Of a stretch of DNA of 64,000 bases, positions 58,532-64,000 are shown piece after piece. Every line of letters begins with the position of its first letter. The stretch's first letter is position 1. The position numbers were made by a program, and so were the translations under genes. This DNA comes from Streptomyces mobaraensis NBRC 13819 = DSM 40847. GTDB taxonomy: Bacteria; Actinomycetota; Actinomycetes; Streptomycetales; Streptomycetaceae. The stretch lies in contig NZ_CP072827.1 of the NCBI RefSeq assembly GCF_017916255.1, positions 5,295,501 through 5,359,500 of the forward strand, written 5' to 3'. A model generated the notes under the pieces. It was not told the DNA's origin. It saw only the letters and a list, made by a program, of their open reading frames with translations, and did not search any database.

Positions 58532-58608
58532 GCCGGGAGCCCGAGCGGAAAAAGCCTGTTGATCAAGCCTGGAGCCCCTGTTACGGTCGACGTCAGGAAG
58601 GAGGCCAC

Positions 58609-58728
58609 ATGAAGAAGAACTACATGAAGCCGACCCTGTTCAAGCAGGGCGACTTCACCAAGAAGACGGCCGGCTGGTTCATGAGCAAGAAGTCGGAAAA
58701 CCTGACCTGGCGCATCGGCGGGTCGTGA
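58609..58728 (+). CDS. Lasso peptide precursor (A)
   Basis: A 39-residue precursor lies behind AGGAAGGAGG. The leader (residues 1-21) shows the actinobacterial recognition pattern Y5-x2-P8-x-L10-x3-G14-x-F16-x3-T20, with Thr at position -2. The predicted core, GWFMSKKSENLTWRIGGS (22-39), starts with Gly and has Glu at core position 9. This fits a nine-residue macrolactam ring with a nine-residue tail and no Cys (class II). Large plug residues could be Trp13 or Arg14. Seven bases separate its stop from the cyclase start. The core is not one I recognise. It was found by translating the sequence directly, since it is very short. Confidence 0.95.
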   Translation: MKKNYMKPTLFKQGDFTKKTAGWFMSKKSENLTWRIGGS

Positions 58729-58735
58729 TCCGGAA

Positions 58736-60628
58736 ATGAAGATGCCCGACCACATGGGTGACTTTTTCACGGTGCTACCGGACCATGCGGAAGGTCGGTC
58801 TGTGGTCGGGCACCTCTTCGGGGGGAGCGGAGGTCCGGCCGGGCCGACGACGGTCCGGTACCCCTCCGGACGGCCGTGGGTCGTCGCCCGGAGCCCCTGG
58901 CGCCACGTCAGCCACCTGTCCCGCGGAGCCGACGCCCTGGTCCTGATCGGCCCCGCCCGCGTCCCCGACCGGGTGCTCGCCGACCTGCTCGACCGCGCCC
59001 GGACCGGCGCCGACCTGGACCGGCTGCTGCGGCGACTGCCCGGAATCCACCACGTCGTCTCGCTGCTCCAGGGCGAGGTACGGGTCCGGGGCACCGCCTC
59101 CGGCCTGCGCCGCGTGTACCACTGCCGGTACGGCGGCCTCCGTGTCGCCTCCGATCGCGCCACCGTCCTGGCCGCCCTCTGCGACGCGGAGGTCGACGAG
59201 GGCGCGCTCGCGCTGCGGCTGCTGGACTTCGTCCCGCACCCGCTGCGCCACCGCACGCTGTGGCACGGCGTGGAAGAGGTGGAGCCGGAGTTCTCCCTCA
59301 CCCTCGGCGACGACGGCCCGGGATACCGAATACACCGATGGTGGAATTCACCCCGTCCGCACCTTTCCATGGCGCGCGGGAAATCCGCTGTGGCGGCCGC
59401 TCTGGAGAATTCCGTCAGGGAATACACAAAGGAGTACGCGGACGGCCGGAACCGCATCAGCGGTGACCTTTCCGGCGGCCTGGATTCCACTTCCGTCGCC
59501 TTTCTCGCCCGACGGGCCGGAGTCCGCGACATGCTGGCGGTGACCGTCGCCGGACGGGACGCCTTCGCCGAGGACGAACAATGGGCGCGGCGCGCGGTGG
59601 AGGAATTCCCCGGGCTCGACCACCACGTCATCCCCGCCCATGAGTACCCGCTGTTCTTCGCGGGCGTCGGCACCCCCGGCGAACCGCTGGACGAGCCGTT
59701 CTACCTGGCTCCGGCGCGCGAGCGCGCCCGGGCGATGCTGGAGCCGGCGGTCCGCGCGGGATCTCGGATCCACCTCACCGGCCACGGCGGCGACGAGCTG
59801 TTCAACGGCGTTCCCGCCGCCTACCGGGACCTCTTCGCGCGCCGGCCGCTGATGGCGTGGTCCCGCCTCAACGCCACCCGCCACCTGCACGGATGGCCCC
59901 TGTGGCCGACCCTGCGGCAACTCCTCGCCCGGCCGCGCTACGGCTCCTGGCTGGCCCGCTCCGTGACCCCCGAGCCCCTCCTGGGGCTGCGCACCCCGCT
60001 GTTGACCTGGGGAGCCGAGCAGTCCGTCCACCCGTGGATCACCGCTCGCGGGCGGCGGCTGATCCGCGCCGGATACCTGTCGGCCGCGCGGCGGGCCCGG
60101 CCCCTGGCCCCCGGGCCGGGGCGCCACACGGAACTCGACGTGATCAGAACCGGTGCCCGGGCCTTCCAGGCCCTGGAGGACCTGGGCGTCGCCATGGGCG
60201 TCCCGGTGGCCGCGCCGTTCTTCGACGACCGGGTGATCGAGGCGGTGCTGTCCGTCCGGGTCGAGGACCGCATGGACCCCGCGCGCTACAAGCCGCTGCT
60301 GGTCGAGTCCCTGCGGGGCACGGTGCCGGACGCGCTGCTCGACCGCACCACCAAGGACGAGATGTCGCAGGACCAGGCGCTCGGCCTCCGGCGGCACGCC
60401 CCGGACCTGCGCCGGCTGTGGACGGACGCGCGGCTCGCCCGGCGGGGGCTCGTCGACGCGGACCTGCTGGTCCGGCTCGCCGACGAACCGGACACCCCCC
60501 TCCTCCAGGAGAACTCCCTCTGGACGGTGGTCGCCTGCGAGTCCTGGCTGCGCGCGATCGAAGACCAAGGACGTTCCCGGGCGAACCGCACGAACACCCG
60601 GGCCAAGGAAGGCACAGAAGGCACATGA
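58736..60628 (+). CDS. Lasso peptide cyclase (asparagine synthetase-like, C protein)
   Basis: This is a 630-residue protein. A degenerate N-terminal glutaminase-like half (about 1-215) is followed by an ATP-pyrophosphatase half with SGGLDSTSVAF (about 245) and the HLTGHGGDELFNGVP and TTKDEMSQDQALG blocks. It adenylates the Glu9 side chain of the core and closes the bond to the N-terminal Gly. It starts seven bases after the precursor stop (58742 is an alternative start). Its stop overlaps the start of the RRE gene (ATGA), so translation is coupled. Confidence 0.95.
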   Translation: MKMPDHMGDFFTVLPDHAEGRSVVGHLFGGSGGPAGPTTVRYPSGRPWVVARSPWRHVSHLSRGADALVLIGPARVPDRVLADLLDRARTGADLDRLLRRLPGIHHVVSLLQGEVRVRGTASGLRRVYHCRYGGLRVASDRATVLAALCDAEVDEGALALRLLDFVPHPLRHRTLWHGVEEVEPEFSLTLGDDGPGYRIHRWWNSPRPHLSMARGKSAVAAALENSVREYTKEYADGRNRISGDLSGGLDSTSVAFLARRAGVRDMLAVTVAGRDAFAEDEQWARRAVEEFPGLDHHVIPAHEYPLFFAGVGTPGEPLDEPFYLAPARERARAMLEPAVRAGSRIHLTGHGGDELFNGVPAAYRDLFARRPLMAWSRLNATRHLHGWPLWPTLRQLLARPRYGSWLARSVTPEPLLGLRTPLLTWGAEQSVHPWITARGRRLIRAGYLSAARRARPLAPGPGRHTELDVIRTGARAFQALEDLGVAMGVPVAAPFFDDRVIEAVLSVRVEDRMDPARYKPLLVESLRGTVPDALLDRTTKDEMSQDQALGLRRHAPDLRRLWTDARLARRGLVDADLLVRLADEPDTPLLQENSLWTVVACESWLRAIEDQGRSRANRTNTRAKEGTEGT

Positions 60629-60876
60629 GACTCAGCAAGGGCGTCGCCCTCACCTCGACCGACTACGGGGCCGTCCTCCTCGACGAACGCGGCGGCACCT
60701 ACTGGCAGCTCAACGACAGCGGGGCCGTCATCGTGGGCGCGCTCGCCGAGGGCCTCGCCCCGGACGCCGTCGCCGAGCGGCTGGCGGCCGAGTTCGACGT
60801 CGACGCCGCGGAGGCCCGGGCCGATGTGCGGGAGCTCGTCCGCCGGCTCGTCGAGGCGGGGATCGTCCGGCCGTGA
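60625..60876 (+). CDS. Lasso peptide RRE protein (PqqD-like, B1)
   Basis: The 83-residue protein MRLSKGVALTSTDYGAVLLDERGGTYWQLNDSGAVIV... has the PqqD fold. This RiPP recognition element binds the leader and delivers the precursor to the protease and cyclase. It overlaps both neighbours (ATGA with the cyclase, GTGA with the protease), the usual split B1/B2 arrangement of actinobacteria. Confidence 0.95.
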   Translation: MRLSKGVALTSTDYGAVLLDERGGTYWQLNDSGAVIVGALAEGLAPDAVAERLAAEFDVDAAEARADVRELVRRLVEAGIVRP

Positions 60877-61331
60877 CCACGGAGATGACCATGCCCGCCC
60901 GGGGCGCCGGCCGGGGCGGGCCCGCCCTGCGGGTGGTGATCGCGCTCGCCTTCCTGCTGGCCAGGCTCCGCCCCGGACGGCTCCGGAGGCTGCTCACCCT
61001 GATCAGCCGGGGCGCGCGCCCGGCACACCACGCCGAGGTCCTGGAGGTGTACCAGGCCGTGGTCGGCACCAGCCGCCGCTGCGCCGGCTGGTACGGCTGC
61101 CTGCCCCGCTCGGTCGCGATCGCCCTCGTCTGCCGGCTGTCGGGCACCTGGCCCGACTGGTGTGCCGGCGTGCGGAGTTCGCCGCCGTTCGCGGCCCACG
61201 CCTGGGTGGAGGCCGACGGCCGGCCGGTCGGCGAGCGCGGCCGGTCCGAGGACTTCCGGCCGCTGATGGTCGTCACGGTACGAGAAGGGGGTTCCGGTGC
61301 GGGAGACCGGCGAGGGGCCGGCCGCCGGTAG
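60873..61331 (+). CDS. Lasso peptide leader protease (transglutaminase-like, B2)
   Basis: This is a 152-residue cysteine protease. The catalytic Cys is C76 in WYGCLPRSVAIALVCRLSG (the CLxRS motif), His109 is in FAAHAWVEADG, and Asp115 completes the triad. It removes the leader after residue 21 so that the cyclase can act. GTG 60873 overlaps the stop of the RRE gene. The Arg/Gly-rich C-terminal end overlaps the ABC gene by 35 bases and may be dispensable. Confidence 0.94.
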   Translation: MTTEMTMPARGAGRGGPALRVVIALAFLLARLRPGRLRRLLTLISRGARPAHHAEVLEVYQAVVGTSRRCAGWYGCLPRSVAIALVCRLSGTWPDWCAGVRSSPPFAAHAWVEADGRPVGERGRSEDFRPLMVVTVREGGSGAGDRRGAGRR

Positions 61332-63066
61332 GCGCGAACCGGCGCCGCTGCGGCTGCTGTTCGGCCGGCTGGGGCCGCACTGGCGGACCTTGGCGCTCGG
61401 CGGCGTACTGTCCCTGCTCGGGGCGGCCGCCGGGCTGGCCATGCCCCTGATGGCCAAGTACGTCGTCGACGCCCTCGGGGCGGAACGGCCGGCGACGGGA
61501 CCGCTGGCGGCCCTCAGCGCCGTCGCGGTCCTCGGCGCGGGCGCCTCGGCGGGCGCCGCCTACCTCATGGGCCGGACCGGGGAGGACATCGTCCTGGGAG
61601 CCCGGCGGCGGCTCGTCGGGCGCGTACTGCGCCTGGGGGTCCCGGCCGTCGACCGGCTCACCCCGGGCGATCTGCTCACCCGGGTCACCGGCGACACCAC
61701 CCTGCTGCGGACGGCGCTCACTACCAGCGTCGTCGAATCGGCCGCCGGCGTCTGCACCCTGGCCGGCGCGATCGCCTTCATGGCGGCCCTGGACGGCGTG
61801 CTCCTCTGCGTCACCCTCCTCGTGATCGGCGTCGTCGCCGGCGTCTCCGCCCTCCTCATGCCCAGGATCCAGCGGGCCCAGCGGCGGGCCCAGGAGGCCG
61901 TCGGCGAGATGGGTTCGGCGCTGGACCGCGCCCTCCAGGCGTTCCGCACGGTCAAGGCCAGCGGCGCCGAGGAGCGCGAGACGGGCGTCGTGGCCGAGGC
62001 GGCGGCACGGGCCCGGGACCGGGGGGTGACGGTGGCCGGCTGGACCGCGCTCACCGGCGCGTCCGTCCTGATGGCCGTTCAACTCGCCTTCCTGAGCGTG
62101 CTGGCGGTCGGCGGCACGCGCGTGGCGTCCGGGGCGCTGGAGGTGTCGTCGCTGATCGCCTTCCTGCTGTACCTGTTCTCCCTGGTCTCACCGCTCGGCC
62201 AACTCGTCGAGGGCTGGGCCGCCGTACAGCAGGGCCTCGTCGCGGTGGGACGCGTCCACGAGATCGAGGCGCTGCCCGGGGAGCCGGCCGGCACCGCCCC
62301 CACCCCGGGCACGGGACCGGTCGGCATCCGGTTCGACGACGTGGCCTTCCGGTACGGGGACGACCGCGGACCGGCCCACGACGGCGTGACCTTCGAGGTA
62401 CCACCCCGCGGCATGACCGCGCTCGTCGGCCCGTCCGGTGCGGGGAAGTCGACGGTGTTCGCCCTGCTGGAGCGGTTCTACGACCACCAGTCGGGCACCA
62501 TCGCCGTCGACGGCCGCGACATCCGCGAGTGGCCGCTGGCCGAACTGCGCGCCTCCCTCGGCTACGTGGAGCAGGACGCGCCCGTCCTGGCCGGGACCCT
62601 GCGGGACAACCTGCTGTTCGCCGCTCCGCGGGCCACGCCCGACGAACTCCGGCACGCGGTGGCCCGCACCGGTCTCGACGAACTGGTCGCCCGGCTGCCC
62701 GAGGGCCTGGACACCCCGGTCGGCCACCGGGGCACCGCGCTCTCCGGCGGCGAGCGGCAACGGGTGGCGATCGCCCGGGCGCTGCTGCGCAAGCCGCGCC
62801 TGCTCCTCCTGGACGAGGTGACCTCGCACCTGGACGCGGTCAGCGAGCAGCGGCTGCGCGACGTCGTCCTGGAACTGGCCGCCGAGACCACCGTCCTGGT
62901 GATCGCGCACCGGCTCTCCACCGTCGTGCGCGCCGACCGCATCGTGGTCATGGAGGCGGGCCGGGTCCGCGCGGTCGGCGGCCACGAGGAACTCGTCGGC
63001 TCCGACGACCTGTACCGCGAACTGGCCGCCACCCAGCTCGCGGCGGACCGGTCCGGCGCGCCGTAG
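61297..63066 (+). CDS. Lasso peptide ABC exporter (D protein)
   Basis: The 589-residue half-transporter has six TM helices (about 30-310) followed by an ATPase domain with Walker A GPSGAGKST (about 378), the signature LSGGERQRVAIARALL (about 482) and Walker B RLLLLDEVTSHLDA. It exports the mature lasso peptide and probably gives self-immunity. GTG 61297 has GAAGGGGG upstream and lies inside the end of the protease gene. This is the last gene of the cluster. Confidence 0.94.
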   Translation: MRETGEGPAAGRREPAPLRLLFGRLGPHWRTLALGGVLSLLGAAAGLAMPLMAKYVVDALGAERPATGPLAALSAVAVLGAGASAGAAYLMGRTGEDIVLGARRRLVGRVLRLGVPAVDRLTPGDLLTRVTGDTTLLRTALTTSVVESAAGVCTLAGAIAFMAALDGVLLCVTLLVIGVVAGVSALLMPRIQRAQRRAQEAVGEMGSALDRALQAFRTVKASGAEERETGVVAEAAARARDRGVTVAGWTALTGASVLMAVQLAFLSVLAVGGTRVASGALEVSSLIAFLLYLFSLVSPLGQLVEGWAAVQQGLVAVGRVHEIEALPGEPAGTAPTPGTGPVGIRFDDVAFRYGDDRGPAHDGVTFEVPPRGMTALVGPSGAGKSTVFALLERFYDHQSGTIAVDGRDIREWPLAELRASLGYVEQDAPVLAGTLRDNLLFAAPRATPDELRHAVARTGLDELVARLPEGLDTPVGHRGTALSGGERQRVAIARALLRKPRLLLLDEVTSHLDAVSEQRLRDVVLELAAETTVLVIAHRLSTVVRADRIVVMEAGRVRAVGGHEELVGSDDLYRELAATQLAADRSGAP

Positions 63067-63086
63067 GACCGGCGCGCCCCCGGGGC

Positions 63087-64000
63087 TCAGGCGAGCGGGG
63101 CCGGGGCGCGGTCCGGCTCCTCCGCGCCGGGCTCCTCCGTGCCCGGCCCCCCGCCGACCCGCTTGAGGTCGATGTCCCGGGTCTCCCGCATCGTCAGGTA
63201 CACCACCAGCGAGACGGCCGCGCAGCCCGCCACGTACCAGGAGAAGCCCGACTCGATCCCGCTCTTCTTGAACCACAGGGCCACGTACTCCGCCGTGCCG
63301 CCGAAGGCGGCGTTGGCGATGGCGTAGGGCAGCGCGACACCGAGGGAGCGGACGCCGGTGGGGAACAGCTCCGCCTTCACACAGGCGTTGATCGAGGTGT
63401 AGCCGGTGACGACGAGCAGGGCGAGCAGGGAGAGGCCCAGCGCGGGCCAGAACGAGCCGGCGTGCTTCAGCAGCGTCATGATCGGCACGGTGAGGAACGT
63501 CGAGCCCACCGCGAACGTGATCAGCAGCGGCCGGCGGCCGATCCGGTCCGAGAGGGCGCCCGCGAGCGGCTGGAGGCAGGCGAAGACCAGCAGCGCGCAG
63601 AAACTGACCAGCGTGGCGGTCTGCTTGGGCAGCCCGGCGGTGTTGGAGAGGTACTTGGTGAGGTACGTGGTGTACGTGTAGTACGCGACCGTGCCGCCCA
63701 TGGTCAGCGCGATGACCAGCAGCGCCTCCCGCTTGTGCCGCAGCAGGGCGCGGACGGTGCCGCGGTCGCCCTGCGGGGTGTCGTCCGCCTCCTGGTACGT
63801 CTCCGTCTCCAGCATGTTGCGCCGCAGGTAGAAGATGACGGCCGCGCCGAGCGCGCCGACGACGAACGGGATCCGCCAGCCCCAGTCGTGCAACTCGGCG
63901 GAGGTCAGGGTGTGCTGGAGCACGATCAGCAGGCCCAGGCCGAGCAACTGGCCGGCCGTCATGGACACGTACTGGAAGCTGGACGCGAAGCCGCGGCGGC
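63087..64000 (-). CDS. MHS family MFS transporter (5' end outside window)
   Basis: At least 304 residues are visible; the frame continues past the window end (RRGFASSFQYVSMTAGQLLGLGL). The RG-x-ASSFQ segment, the ELHDWGWRIPFVVGALGA helix, the loop RIGRRPLLITFAVGS and SLGVALPYAIANAAFGGTAEYVALWFK are typical of the metabolite:H+ symporter group (ProP, KgtP). It probably imports a carboxylate or betaine. It is convergent with the lasso exporter, with only 20 bases between the stops, and is not part of that cluster. Confidence 0.92.
   Translation of the reverse strand, partial: RRGFASSFQYVSMTAGQLLGLGLLIVLQHTLTSAELHDWGWRIPFVVGALGAAVIFYLRRNMLETETYQEADDTPQGDRGTVRALLRHKREALLVIALTMGGTVAYYTYTTYLTKYLSNTAGLPKQTATLVSFCALLVFACLQPLAGALSDRIGRRPLLITFAVGSTFLTVPIMTLLKHAGSFWPALGLSLLALLVVTGYTSINACVKAELFPTGVRSLGVALPYAIANAAFGGTAEYVALWFKKSGIESGFSWYVAGCAAVSLVVYLTMRETRDIDLKRVGGGPGTEEPGAEEPDRAPAPLA

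Noticed and set aside
58432..59673. 413-codon minus-strand frame across the lasso precursor and cyclase
   Set aside because: Ser/Arg-rich antisense translation of the cyclase gene. The plus strand has the precursor, the SGGLDST motif and coupled starts.
63087..64000. MFS transporter as part of the lasso cluster
   Set aside because: It is convergent with the cluster and belongs to the metabolite:H+ symporter group; the cluster already has its own ABC exporter.

Overview
This window is high-GC chromosomal DNA from a Streptomyces or a very close relative. The evidence is strong GC bias at third codon positions, many GTG starts, GTGA/ATGA overlaps, LuxR/TetR/XRE-DUF5753 regulators, an acyl-CoA carboxylase epsilon subunit and a dispersed palindromic repeat typical of the genus. 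The gene set (gatB ... ilvB-ilvN-ilvC-serA ... proline dehydrogenase-pruA ... leuB-ilvE ... cimA ... accB/accE) is that of the Streptomyces core chromosome, with accessory segments inserted between the core blocks.

Layout. 0-16 kb: the 3' part of gatB, a secreted AMIN-like protein, an MMPL exporter, a degenerate glutamine amidotransferase divergent from a LysR regulator, a glycine-rich secreted protein broken by a one-base frameshift, a large LuxR-type ATPase regulator, and small regulator/enzyme units (TetR with an operator and a DUF4865 gene, MerR, aldo/keto reductase, 2-hydroxyacid dehydrogenase). 16-25 kb: a ten-TM GGDEF protein with a ruined EAL domain, then ilvB-ilvN-ilvC behind a transcription attenuator (leader peptide MRTRILVLGQRVG plus a U-tract terminator), then serA. 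25-27.5 kb: an XRE regulator and two small genes bounded by inverted copies of a dispersed repeat. 27.5-35 kb: MFS exporter/TetR pair, cytochrome P450 with ferredoxin (the P450 has an in-frame TTA codon), a class A beta-lactamase-fold serine hydrolase, and an AraC regulator coupled to an O-methyltransferase. 35-39 kb: proline catabolism (PucR-type regulator divergent from proline dehydrogenase and pruA).

39-47 kb is accessory: a Nudix protein, an XRE-DUF5753 regulator, a TetR/nitroreductase pair with two matched operators, a secreted ribosome-inactivating protein (ricin A-chain/Shiga-toxin A fold) with all five active-site residues, DUF2625 and MepB genes, and small secreted proteins. 47-58 kb returns to core metabolism: a Tat-exported phosphatase, leuB, ilvE, accE/accB, a family 8 polysaccharide lyase, YceI and cimA; cimA also has a U-tract terminator in its leader. 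58.6-63.1 kb is a complete lasso peptide cluster: precursor with predicted core GWFMSKKSENLTWRIGGS, cyclase, RRE protein, leader protease and ABC exporter. The window ends in a truncated MHS-type transporter.

The branched-chain amino-acid genes (ilvBNC, leuB, ilvE, cimA) are dispersed over about 40 kb; two of their transcription units carry leader terminators. The two items most worth following up are the ribosome-inactivating protein locus and the lasso peptide cluster. Coordinates, motifs and repeats were read by eye; family assignments come from recognising conserved motifs, not from database searches.
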